DNA of 64,000 nt from Pseudobacter ginsenosidimutans. GTDB lineage: Bacteria > Bacteroidota > Bacteroidia > Chitinophagales > Chitinophagaceae. The translations under genes and the position numbers were made by a program. A model generated the notes under the pieces. That model worked only from the letters and a program-made list of their open reading frames with translations, was not told the origin of the DNA and ran no database searches. Positions within the stretch are counted from its first letter, which is position 1, and every line of letters starts with the position of its first letter. This document shows, in pieces, positions 18,318 through 26,681 of this stretch. Location: assembly GCF_007970185.1 (NCBI RefSeq), contig NZ_CP042431.1:5146001-5210000 (forward strand), read 5' to 3'.

Positions 18318-18806
18318 AGCGCTAAATTGTGGTGGATGTTGAACGTTGCCTGTAACATCGCAGCCATTTACGGTTATTGCTAACCTTCAGTTTTCTTTCT
18401 TTTGTCAATAAATGTCGCATTCCCGCACAAGGGCAGGTACGGAAATACGAGGTCAGAGTATAGATTGCCCCTCAGGATAAGGTGTTGAGTCGGAGAATTG
18501 CTTCACAATTGCCGGAAAAAGGTACTAAGATATTTTTTCACAAAAAAATTGCTTCCGTTTTTTTGATACCTGATATGGATTTACAAACTTGGGGTTGTAA
18601 TTCTTTTCAACTCATTCGTATACAGCCTGCAAGAAAGAAAACCATCAGCCCTTAACCAACGCTGGCGGGGTCCTGAAGACAATGGAGGATACCTGAGGCG
18701 AAGGAAAAAAGCTTCCTGGAAATGAAGGATTATTCCTGGCGGTAACCGGGGAAAAAAATCGTAAACAAAAATTAAACAGGACCCCAAAGGGCCGAACCTA
18801 CACTTC
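18318..18806. other. 489-bp intergenic region, no gene recognised
   Basis: Lies between two divergent genes. It has poly-A/poly-T stretches around 18520-18565 and no open frame with coding character, RNA-gene hallmark or clear terminator. It must hold the promoters for both flanking genes. Confidence 0.5.
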
Positions 18807-19379
18807 ATGTTCATGATAGTAAGATTACTCAAACGCTGTTTCTCTTTGATTTTTCTCTGGATGCTGGTGCATTGTACCTGGGCTGCTATTGTGGGGCTGC
18901 AGGACTTCAAGACCCAGGCCGATGTGGCCATCGTGCTCGGCAATGAAGCCTACAGCGATGGCAGCCTGAGCCCCTGGCTGAAAGGAAGGGTGGATGCTGC
19001 GCTTAGGCTTTACCGTAACCAGCAGGTAAAAAAGATCATGGTGAGTGGAGGAATAGGAGAGTCCGGTTATCCCGAAGGCGATGCCATGCGCAATTATTTA
19101 GTGGAGCAGGGCGTACCGGCAAAAGATATTTTCACTGATAATAAAGGCGACAACAGTTATCTCACTGCCAGGAATTTCATAACGCTGGACCAGCAGGAAC
19201 ATTTTCGGTCAGCCGTGGTGGTGAGTAGCTGGTTCCATGTGCTGCGATGCAGGTATATTGTAAGGAAACTCGGATTTGAAAATGTAGCTACAGATCACTC
19301 CCGCGCTTATTTCTGGAAAGATATTGTCGGACTAATCCGGGAATTCCCGGCCTACTACAAGTATATGCTTGTGTATTAA
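18807..19379 (+). CDS. YdcF/SanA-like DUF218 membrane-anchored protein
   Basis: 190 residues. One N-terminal membrane helix (about 8-30), then the DUF218 fold: ADVAIVLGNEAYSDGSLSPWLKGRVDAAL, KKIMVSGGIGESGYPEGDAMRNYL, NSYLTARNF and VVVSSWFHVLRCRYIVRKLG. The conserved 'vlGn....g..s..l..R.d.al.ly' and 'SGG.g....pE...m..yL...Gv' motifs are present. Members act in envelope or peptidoglycan barrier processes (SanA, ElyC) but the reaction is unknown. Its stop overlaps by 4 bp the stop of the next, convergent gene. Confidence 0.85.
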   Translation: MFMIVRLLKRCFSLIFLWMLVHCTWAAIVGLQDFKTQADVAIVLGNEAYSDGSLSPWLKGRVDAALRLYRNQQVKKIMVSGGIGESGYPEGDAMRNYLVEQGVPAKDIFTDNKGDNSYLTARNFITLDQQEHFRSAVVVSSWFHVLRCRYIVRKLGFENVATDHSRAYFWKDIVGLIREFPAYYKYMLVY

Positions 19380-19666
19380 TTGAGACGAACGGCCGGTAAT
19401 CTGTAATGCTGGCCGTCTACCACAAACAGCTCATCGATCTCACAACTCCAGTACCGGTAAAGAGGGGATTGCTGAAGATAATCCTCTACATCTTCCTTGT
19501 CTTCAGCTGTGAATGTGATCCATACACGCTGCGATTCCATGCTCACAACATACTGATCGATGATCCCTTTCTCGATCAATGTATTGATGTATACACGGTG
19601 GGAGGGGACCAGGGACGTAAAATCATCATCCATTTCAAAATGTATCGTGACCTGGTATTTCTTCAT
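19376..19666 (-). CDS. small conserved protein, muconolactone-isomerase/YciI-like fold possible
   Basis: 96 residues, unrecognised. It starts KKYQVTIHFEMDDDFTSLVP, then VYINTLIEKGIIDQYVVSMESQRVWITF and ends in a WSCEIDELFVV segment. The beta-alpha-beta pattern with VSMESQRVWITF resembles dimeric ferredoxin-fold small proteins (MIase/YciI type). It is on the same strand as and upstream-adjacent (49 bp) to the end of mtaB. No catalytic residue can be named. Confidence 0.65.
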   Translation of the reverse strand: MKKYQVTIHFEMDDDFTSLVPSHRVYINTLIEKGIIDQYVVSMESQRVWITFTAEDKEDVEDYLQQSPLYRYWSCEIDELFVVDGQHYRLPAVRLN

Positions 19667-19715
19667 GACTGAATGTTATAACAGTAAATCGCAGGAAAAG
19701 GTTCTATATGCAGGA

Positions 19716-20990
19716 TTACAATTTCCATTCCACCACCTGGTTGGCCCATTCGGCGCGGTGGGGTGTGGTCACTTTTATGTAGTTGTCTGTGTATCCTTCC
19801 ATCATGCCGTTCTTGTCGAACATCTCGAATAATACTTTACGTGTTTGTCCGGCATGAAGTTGGGTGAAATACTGCATTTTCATGTAGGAGAGATTGCGCA
19901 GGCTCTTGTTGCGTTCGTGCCTTACTTCGATGGGCACTACCGGTGTAATTTCCAGCGCTTTGGTATTGTCTCTCTCTGAATACGTGAATACGTGGAGGTA
20001 AGATATGTCAAGTGAATGGAGGAAGTCGAATGTTTCTTTGAAATCCGCTTCAGTTTCGCCGGGGAAGCCAACGATCACGTCAACTCCGATGGCGCAATGC
20101 GGCATCAGGGTCTTGATCAGTTGTACGCGGTCTGCATACAATTCCCTTTTGTAGCGGCGGCGCATCAGTCCGAGGATCTTATTGCTGCCACTCTGGAGCG
20201 GAATATGGAAATGAGGCATGAACTTATTGCTGTTGGCAACATGTTCGATGATCTCGTTGGTAAGCAGGTTGGGCTCGATGCTGGAGATACGATAGCGTTG
20301 AATACCTTCCACCTGGTCAAGCGCTTTCACCAGGTCGAAGAAATTCTCTTCATGTTTTTTGTTGCCATCGGCGCCTTTGCCGAAATCGCCCAGGTTCACA
20401 CCTGTCAGTACTATCTCTTTTACCCCTTCGGTTGCCAGGCGGGTGGCGTGTTTCACTACATTGTCAACATTATCGCTCCGGCTTTTGCCGCGGGCCATGG
20501 GAATGGTGCAAAAAGAGCAGTTGTAATCACAGCCGTCCTGCACTTTCATGAAAGTACGGGTGCGGTCGTTGCTTGAATAGGAAGCGTTGAATCCGCTCAC
20601 ATCTTCGATATCGCAGCTGCAGATCAGGGCGGAATTCCCTTTGGTAAGTTCTTTCAGGTGTTGAGTGATATTGAATTTCTCGGCGGCGCCAAGTACCAGG
20701 TCTACCCCCGGGATATCGGCGATCTCTTTGGGCTTCAGCTGTGCATAGCAACCGGTGATCACCACCAGGCTTTGCGGGGCCTTGCGCTGGATGCGGCGTA
20801 CAAGGTGACGGCATTCCTTATCGGCATTCTCGGTAACAGAACAGGTATTGATCACGTACACGTCCGCCAGGTCTTCAAACGCACGTTTCTCGAAGCCATC
20901 CTGTTCCAGCATACGCGCCAGGGTAGAGGTTTCCGAGAAATTGAGTTTACAACCGAGGGTATGAAACGCTACTGTTCTTTTTGTTTCCAT
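19716..20990 (-). CDS. mtaB: tRNA (N6-threonylcarbamoyladenosine37-C2)-methylthiotransferase MtaB
   Basis: 424 residues from the ATG at 20990; the open frame extends about 440 bp further upstream, but that part is non-homologous and overlaps the DUF4258 gene on the other strand. UPF0004 domain with the three Fe-S cysteines (HTLGCKLN, INTCSVTE, VITGCYAQL), radical SAM motif CDYNCSFC, then SSIEP, HFHIPLQSGS, DVIVGFPGE and YSERDNT, and a C-terminal TRAM-like domain. It converts t6A37 to ms2t6A37 in ANN-decoding tRNAs. The HTLGCK start and the length fit MtaB rather than RimO or MiaB. Confidence 0.93.
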   Translation of the reverse strand: METKRTVAFHTLGCKLNFSETSTLARMLEQDGFEKRAFEDLADVYVINTCSVTENADKECRHLVRRIQRKAPQSLVVITGCYAQLKPKEIADIPGVDLVLGAAEKFNITQHLKELTKGNSALICSCDIEDVSGFNASYSSNDRTRTFMKVQDGCDYNCSFCTIPMARGKSRSDNVDNVVKHATRLATEGVKEIVLTGVNLGDFGKGADGNKKHEENFFDLVKALDQVEGIQRYRISSIEPNLLTNEIIEHVANSNKFMPHFHIPLQSGSNKILGLMRRRYKRELYADRVQLIKTLMPHCAIGVDVIVGFPGETEADFKETFDFLHSLDISYLHVFTYSERDNTKALEITPVVPIEVRHERNKSLRNLSYMKMQYFTQLHAGQTRKVLFEMFDKNGMMEGYTDNYIKVTTPHRAEWANQVVEWKL

Positions 20991-21048
20991 CAGGGCGCAA
21001 AGATAGGATAGTTTATCTTTTGCCGTTAAATTGCACAAAACAGGTTGA

Positions 21049-21540
21049 ATGAAGCCCGGAAAAAACAAATATCTGATCGCTGTGGTTGTATTCATTGCTG
21101 TACTGATAACCACTTTTATCAGGAATAATAATGGGAAACAGGAAAAAGAGAAAAATAGACAAGAGCAGCGCGATAATCGTACTGATAACAAGCGGGATAA
21201 TGATCCCGCCCGCCGGGATCCCTCCAAACCACCCAGCGATGAGCCCAATCGCAGGGAAGGATTCAACCGCCGCACCGAAAAGCTCATCTTCACCAAACAT
21301 GCCCGCTGCCGCATGGGCTGCCGCCATATAGATGAAGCCGAAGTGCGCGATATACTCCTCAATGGCCGCATCAATGATCGCAAAAGCGAACCCGCCGCCC
21401 GCCCGGATCCCAAATATGCACTCGAAGGCAAAACGAAGGACGGTCAGGAAGTGCGGATCATCTTCGCACCCAGCGATCGTGGAATGGTGGTGATCACCGT
21501 GATCGATCTCGATACCGAATGGCCCTGCGATTGTAAATAA
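21049..21540 (+). CDS. membrane-anchored DUF4258 protein
   Basis: 163 residues. An N-terminal membrane helix (about 7-24) is followed by a 45-residue basic/acidic low-complexity linker rich in K, R, D, N and P, then a DUF4258 domain: TKHARCRMGCRHIDEAEVRDILLNG and later VRIIFAP with VTVIDLDTEWPCDCK. The CxxxC and CxC cysteines could bind metal or Fe-S. DUF4258 resembles small toxin-like RelE folds, but a membrane-tethered single gene with no antitoxin argues for another role. It starts 58 bp from the divergent mtaB start. Confidence 0.8.
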   Translation: MKPGKNKYLIAVVVFIAVLITTFIRNNNGKQEKEKNRQEQRDNRTDNKRDNDPARRDPSKPPSDEPNRREGFNRRTEKLIFTKHARCRMGCRHIDEAEVRDILLNGRINDRKSEPAARPDPKYALEGKTKDGQEVRIIFAPSDRGMVVITVIDLDTEWPCDCK

Positions 21541-21615
21541 GTTAAAACCTGTATCCAGGAAACCGTTTATTGCAGGTATTCGAACGCATCTATTATATTT
21601 ACGTTTTCGACCCTG

Positions 21616-22404
21616 ATGAAGTATCTTTTATTACCCATTAAAGGCCTCTACTTCCTCTATGCCGCGATCTGTTTCGTTGTGCTGATGCTACTGGTTTTCC
21701 CCATAGTGATCGTAGCATCCTTTTTCGGAAAGATCAGCGGAGGCAATTTCATCTACCGCTGCTGCCAGTTCTGGGCAGACGCCTGGTTCCTCCTCACCGG
21801 GATCATTCACCGGAATATCTTCCAGTTCCCGCATGATAAAAAACAACAATATATTTTTGTTGCCAATCATATTTCCTACCTGGACATCCCCGTGATCGTA
21901 AAAACCATCCGGCAGCCCATCCGCATTCTTGGCAAAGCCGAAATGAGCAAAGTGCCGGTATTCGGTTTCATTTACCGGAATGCTGCCGTAACGGTTGACA
22001 GGTCCAGCGCCGAAGGCCGCGCCAAAAGTGTGCGTGTGCTTAAATCAGTTATCAGAAAAGGGATTTCCATTTTTATATTCCCCGAAGGCACATTCAATGA
22101 ATCGCATGAACCACTTCGTGGTTTTTATGATGGCGCCTTCCGCATCGCCATCGAAACGCAAACACCCATCAAACCGGTTCTCTTCCTGGATACCTACGCC
22201 AGGCAACACTATAAAAGTATTTTCTCACTGAACCCGGGAAAGAGCCGCAGCGTTTTTCTTGAACCCGTTCCGGTGGAAGGGCTTACTACCAAAGACGTGC
22301 AGGCACTGAAAGAAAAAGTGTACAACCTCATGGCTGACGCACTCCGGAAATATAATGCAGCATGGATTCACGAAGTGCCGCAGTTGCCCGCATCCGGCGA
22401 ATGA
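21616..22404 (+). CDS. plsC: 1-acyl-sn-glycerol-3-phosphate acyltransferase (PlsC/LPLAT family)
   Basis: 262 residues with two N-terminal hydrophobic helices (about 8-40). LPLAT motifs: NHISYLDIP (the HX4D catalytic pair), then KAEMSKVPVFG, and the acyl-acceptor site FPEGTFNES. It acylates lysophosphatidic acid to phosphatidic acid at the inner membrane. Chitinophagaceae usually carry several LPLAT paralogues, some acting on ornithine lipids, so the exact acceptor is not certain. A 7-bp hairpin follows the stop and priA follows on the same strand. Confidence 0.85.
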   Translation: MKYLLLPIKGLYFLYAAICFVVLMLLVFPIVIVASFFGKISGGNFIYRCCQFWADAWFLLTGIIHRNIFQFPHDKKQQYIFVANHISYLDIPVIVKTIRQPIRILGKAEMSKVPVFGFIYRNAAVTVDRSSAEGRAKSVRVLKSVIRKGISIFIFPEGTFNESHEPLRGFYDGAFRIAIETQTPIKPVLFLDTYARQHYKSIFSLNPGKSRSVFLEPVPVEGLTTKDVQALKEKVYNLMADALRKYNAAWIHEVPQLPASGE

Positions 22405-22413
22405 CCTGTATTT

Positions 22414-22430
22414 GTTCGCCTCCGGCGAAC
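22414..22430 (+). terminator. hairpin between plsC and priA
   Basis: GTTCGCC-TCC-GGCGAAC is a perfect 7-bp stem with a 3-nt loop starting 10 bp past the plsC stop. It lacks a T-tract, so it is a weak terminator candidate or an RNA-processing stem. Confidence 0.35.
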
Positions 22431-22481
22431 GGCAGCCAACACCTTGATTAAAAACCGGATGTTCTGACTTACATTTGAATC

Positions 22482-24932
22482 TTGTTTGCTGAAGTTATCA
22501 TACCATTGGCCTTACCCAGGAACTATACCTGGAGCGTACCTGAACGGTTCCGTGAACAGGTTCGGCCCGGCGTTCGTGTGGAAGTGGTGCTGGGTAAGAA
22601 CAAGAAATATGCAGGCGTGATCCGCACGCTGCATGATGAAATGCCACAGGCTTTCGAGCCCAAGGAAATACTCAATGTGCTGGATGTGGAGCCCATCGTT
22701 TATCCCCAACAGTTACAGCTCTGGCATTGGATCGCCCAGTATTATATGTGCTCCGAAGGAGAAGTGATGGCCGCCGCACTGCCTTCGCATTTCAAACTCA
22801 GCAGCGAAACCACCATCGTATTCAATGAAGAATATGGAGAAGATTTCATGCAGCTGGACCATGATGAATTCCTGGTGGCGGAAGCCCTGCTCATCAAAAA
22901 AGAACTCAAGGTTCCTGAAGTACAGCAGGTGCTGGATTCATCACATGTATATCCCGTTATCAAGAGGCTGATCGAAAAAAAGGTCTGCTCGGTTTGGGAG
23001 GCATTGAAAGAAACCTATGCTCCCAAGAAAGAAACTTTCGTAATGCTGAACACAGCTTACGATAACGAGGATGCGCTGGCCGATCTGCTGAATGAAGACA
23101 AAAAACTGCAACGTGCCGAAAAACAAATGGAGCTGCTGCTCAGCTATCTTCACCTGCAGAAAACACAGGGCGAAGTAACCAAATCGGAACTGCTGAAAAA
23201 AAGCGGGGCTTCCGATGCGCAGCTCAAAGGGCTTGTTGACAAGAATATACTCTGGCTGGAAAAACGCCAGATAGACAGGCTGCTCTATCTTCCACGAGAT
23301 ATCAAAATAGACTTCTCACTTACTCCGGCACAGGAAGAAGCTTATGAAAAAGTGAAACAAAGCTTCGAACAAAAACCAGTGACCCTGCTGCATGGTGTAA
23401 CGGCCAGCGGAAAAACGCAGGTGTATATCAGGCTGATCGAAAATGCCATCCGCCAGGGCAAGCAGGTCCTCTATTTGCTTCCCGAGATCGCACTCACGAG
23501 CCAGATCATCCGCAGATTGCAGAAACATTTCGGCGGCTATATCGGGATCTATCACTCCAAGTTCAACCAGAACGAGCGGATAGAAATATGGAATAAGGTA
23601 AAGACCGGAGAATTGAAAGTGGTTCTCGGCGCCCGTTCATCCATCTTCCTTCCCTTCACAGATCTCGGATTGATAGTGATAGATGAAGAACATGATCCCA
23701 GTTTCAAACAACAGGAACCTGCGCCGCGATACAATGCGCGTGATGCAGCGATATATTATGCCTCCCTCTTCAAAGCAAAAGTACTGCTGGGAAGCGCCAC
23801 ACCTTCCGTGGAAAGTTATTACAATGCGCAGCAACAGAAATACGGTTTCGTAGAACTGGCAGAACGTTTCGGTGGAGTGAAGATGCCTACCATTGAATTG
23901 GTGGACATCAAGAAAATACCAAAACTGAACAAAGAGAAAGTGATCCTCACGCCCGACCTCAAGGCGGCCATTCAACGGTCGCTGGACGCAGGCAAACAGG
24001 TGATCCTGTTCCAGAACCGGCGCGGTTACAGTCCTTACCAGGTTTGCCAGACCTGTGGCTGGATACCGCATTGCAAGTTCTGCGATGTAAGCCTCAATTT
24101 CCATAAGAACACCAATAAACTGCATTGCCATTATTGCGGCACCGTGTATCCGATCGTCTACACCTGCCAGGCATGCGGCAATCACCATTTCCTGCAACAG
24201 AATTTTGGTACGGAAAAGATCGAAGAGCATGTGGAAGAGCAACTGCCCGGCGTGAAAGTGGCGCGGATGGATGTTGACAGTGTGCGCGGCAAGACTGCCC
24301 ACGATAACCTCATCCAGCAATTTGAGCAACAGCGCATACAGGTACTCGTTGGAACACAGATGGTGGTGAAAGGACTTGATTTCGAGAATGTGAATCTTGT
24401 TGGCGTGCTGGATGCTGACAGTCTCCTGAGCTTTGCTGACTTTCGCGTGAATGAACGCGCATTTCAACTAATGGAACAGGTGAGCGGAAGGGCAGGACGG
24501 AAAGACGGAGAAGGCCATGTAATGATCCAGGTGGCACAGATGGCGCATCCTGTTTTGCATTATGTGCAACAGCACAATTATCCTGCATTCTTCAATACAG
24601 AGATCGAAGCGAGAAGACAATTCTTTTATCCGCCTTTCTCGCGCATCATCTTACTTACATTCCGCAACAAATCGAAAGAGCTGGTGGACGGTGCTGCCAG
24701 GCAACTGGCCGAATATTTGAAACCGCAATACGGGCAATACATGATAGGTCCGGCAGAGCCGGTTGTGAACCGTATACGCAATCAATACCTCATGGAGCTG
24801 ATGTTCAAACTACCGAAAGATTCAGCCCTGATCCAGCAGTGCAAACAACAGATACAGGACCAGATAGCAGTATTGCATTACGACAAACGATTCCGCAGCG
24901 TGGTGATCATTCCCGATGTGGACACGCAGTAA
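22482..24932 (+). CDS. priA: primosomal replication restart helicase PriA (N')
   Basis: 816 residues. The start is TTG at 22482: the upstream in-frame TGA at 22476 excludes any earlier start, and the residues after the TTG (FAEVIIPLALPRNYTW) are the canonical PriA N-terminus. Order: 3'-DNA-binding domain (1-110), winged helix, helicase lobe 1 with Walker A GVTASGKTQVY and DEEH box VIDEEHDPSFKQQ, the zinc-binding region CQTCGWIPHCKFC ... CHYCG ... CQACG, and lobe 2 with the helicase motif VSGRAGRKDGEG. It reloads the replicative helicase at stalled forks. No priB/priC neighbours. Confidence 0.96.
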   Translation: MFAEVIIPLALPRNYTWSVPERFREQVRPGVRVEVVLGKNKKYAGVIRTLHDEMPQAFEPKEILNVLDVEPIVYPQQLQLWHWIAQYYMCSEGEVMAAALPSHFKLSSETTIVFNEEYGEDFMQLDHDEFLVAEALLIKKELKVPEVQQVLDSSHVYPVIKRLIEKKVCSVWEALKETYAPKKETFVMLNTAYDNEDALADLLNEDKKLQRAEKQMELLLSYLHLQKTQGEVTKSELLKKSGASDAQLKGLVDKNILWLEKRQIDRLLYLPRDIKIDFSLTPAQEEAYEKVKQSFEQKPVTLLHGVTASGKTQVYIRLIENAIRQGKQVLYLLPEIALTSQIIRRLQKHFGGYIGIYHSKFNQNERIEIWNKVKTGELKVVLGARSSIFLPFTDLGLIVIDEEHDPSFKQQEPAPRYNARDAAIYYASLFKAKVLLGSATPSVESYYNAQQQKYGFVELAERFGGVKMPTIELVDIKKIPKLNKEKVILTPDLKAAIQRSLDAGKQVILFQNRRGYSPYQVCQTCGWIPHCKFCDVSLNFHKNTNKLHCHYCGTVYPIVYTCQACGNHHFLQQNFGTEKIEEHVEEQLPGVKVARMDVDSVRGKTAHDNLIQQFEQQRIQVLVGTQMVVKGLDFENVNLVGVLDADSLLSFADFRVNERAFQLMEQVSGRAGRKDGEGHVMIQVAQMAHPVLHYVQQHNYPAFFNTEIEARRQFFYPPFSRIILLTFRNKSKELVDGAARQLAEYLKPQYGQYMIGPAEPVVNRIRNQYLMELMFKLPKDSALIQQCKQQIQDQIAVLHYDKRFRSVVIIPDVDTQ

Positions 24933-24933
24933 A

Positions 24934-25590
24934 TCATTTCATCTGATCATATTGGTAAACGTGCAGGCCCGTAAGGGGAGAGAGGGCTGCGTTCATCATG
25001 GACCTGGCCACTTTTTCGCCGGTGATGGGCCTGAATTTACGCAGGGGACCGATCATGGTCCAGGAGATGAGTGGCATCACCACCTGTGCGATATTCTCGC
25101 CTGTCCTTTTTTCATTTCGATTGCCCATCAGCAGTGAAGGCCGGAAGATATGCGTACTCTCGAATGGTAAAGAACTGATATCCTCTTCCACTGAACCTTT
25201 GAGTTGTAAATAGAAATTGGCTGAATTGGGATTGGCGCCAACGGCCGATACAAGCAGGTATTTTCTGAAACCGTTCTTCAGTGCCAGCTGTGCAGCCGTT
25301 ACAGGAATATCATAATCCACTTTCCGGTATGCGGACTTATCGTTTTTCACTTTTTTCTGTGTAGTGCCCACGCAGCAGAAAATGGAATCGGCTTTGCCGA
25401 GGCCATCATTGAAGCTTTCAGCATCATCGAATTTCACCTGTTTCACTTCCAGCTTGGGATGCTGCATGGAAACAGGCTTCCTTACAAGGATACGAACGGC
25501 GCTGAACAGATCATTCTGCAGCAACTGCTGCACCAATAATCCGCCTACCATGCCTGTGGCGCCTAATACGACCGCTGTTTGTGTGTGCAT
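24934..25590 (-). CDS. NAD(P)-binding oxidoreductase, HTATIP2/TIP30-like
   Basis: 218 residues. Rossmann N-terminus VVLGATGMVGGLLVQQLL (GxxGxxG), then SIFCCVGTTQKKV, the DYDIPVTAAQLALKNGFRKYLLVSAVGAN segment typical of atypical SDRs of the TIP30 / NmrA type, and FRPSLLMGNR. These proteins bind NADPH but often lack a full SDR triad. It ends 2 bp from the priA stop (convergent) and starts 31 bp from the divergent murB. Function beyond nucleotide binding is unknown. Confidence 0.82.
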   Translation of the reverse strand: MHTQTAVVLGATGMVGGLLVQQLLQNDLFSAVRILVRKPVSMQHPKLEVKQVKFDDAESFNDGLGKADSIFCCVGTTQKKVKNDKSAYRKVDYDIPVTAAQLALKNGFRKYLLVSAVGANPNSANFYLQLKGSVEEDISSLPFESTHIFRPSLLMGNRNEKRTGENIAQVVMPLISWTMIGPLRKFRPITGEKVARSMMNAALSPLTGLHVYQYDQMK

Positions 25591-25621
25591 AATTTCGTTA
25601 TTTTGCGGGTAACACAGCTAT

Positions 25622-26638
25622 ATGCAAATTCAGGAAAATATTTCACTCAGGCAATACAACACTATGGGTATCGATGCAAGAGCCCGTCAATTTTCCACAT
25701 TTGGAACTCTTGATACATTACAGGAGCTGACGGCCTTGTCTGACGATGGAAGTCTTGCAAAACTTGTGCTGGGAGGTGGAAGTAATATTTTGTTGACGCG
25801 CAACTTCGATGGCCTGGTGATGAAGAATGAGCTGATGGGGATCGAACTGGTAAGTGAAACCGACACGCATTACTATGTGAAAGCAGGCGCTGGCGAAAAC
25901 TGGAATCAGTTTGTGCAGTATTCCATCGGAAGGAACTGGGCCGGACTTGAAAACCTTTCGCTCATCCCGGGTAATGTTGGTGCCAGCCCCATGCAGAATA
26001 TCGGCGCCTACGGAGTGGAGATCAGGGATGTGTTTGAAGAGCTGGAAGCCTTCCATCTCAAAGACAAAAAGGTAGTAACCTTTACCAATAACGATTGTGA
26101 ATTCGGCTATCGCGAAAGTGTGTTCAAAGGTCGTTACAGGGACCAGTTCGTGATCCTCAATGTGACCTATCGCCTGAATAAAACACCGAAATTCAATACC
26201 AGCTACGGCGCAATTGAACAGGAACTGGAAAGAATGGGCGTGAAAGAACTCAGCATCCGCGCCATTGCTGATGCGGTGATCCATATCAGGAGCTCGAAAT
26301 TACCGGATCCTGCAAAGATTGGTAATGCAGGCAGCTTCTTCAAGAATCCTTCTGTGCCTGCTACACAGTACGAACAACTGAAACAGAATTTCCCCGGTAT
26401 CGTTGGGTATGCTAACCCCGATGGCTCAGTGAAATTAGCCGCCGGCTGGCTGATAGAGCAATGCGGCTGGAAAGGTTTCAGAAGAGGCGATGCCGGTTGC
26501 CACGAGAAACAGGCGCTGGTGCTGGTGAATTATGGAAATGCAAGTGGCGCTGAAATCTATGAACTCAGCACAGAAATTATGGACAGTGTGCAAGAGCGCT
26601 TCGGTGTTGTATTGGAACGCGAGGTGAATATTGTCTGA
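25622..26638 (+). CDS. murB: UDP-N-acetylenolpyruvoylglucosamine reductase MurB
   Basis: 338 residues, the longer E. coli-type (type I) form. FAD-binding half with LGGGSNILLT and IPGNVGASPMQNIGAYGVE, the GYRESVFKGRY segment, and the substrate half with GNAGSFFKNPSVP (catalytic Ser proton donor) and AGWLIEQCGWKGFRRGDAG. It reduces UDP-GlcNAc-enolpyruvate to UDP-MurNAc with NADPH in peptidoglycan synthesis. It is a single gene outside any mur cluster. A small inverted repeat (CCCGG/CCGGG) lies just after the stop at 26644-26660. Confidence 0.95.
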   Translation: MQIQENISLRQYNTMGIDARARQFSTFGTLDTLQELTALSDDGSLAKLVLGGGSNILLTRNFDGLVMKNELMGIELVSETDTHYYVKAGAGENWNQFVQYSIGRNWAGLENLSLIPGNVGASPMQNIGAYGVEIRDVFEELEAFHLKDKKVVTFTNNDCEFGYRESVFKGRYRDQFVILNVTYRLNKTPKFNTSYGAIEQELERMGVKELSIRAIADAVIHIRSSKLPDPAKIGNAGSFFKNPSVPATQYEQLKQNFPGIVGYANPDGSVKLAAGWLIEQCGWKGFRRGDAGCHEKQALVLVNYGNASGAEIYELSTEIMDSVQERFGVVLEREVNIV

Positions 26639-26681
26639 GTGTGCCCGGTCACTCGCCGGGAGGTGAGCCACTGACAGCTCT

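Noticed and set aside
20991-21431. Upstream in-frame extension of mtaB adding about 147 residues
   Set aside because: The extension is rich in Ser/Arg/Leu with no family match, overlaps the DUF4258 gene on the other strand, and the methionine at 20990 starts the conserved MtaB N-terminus.
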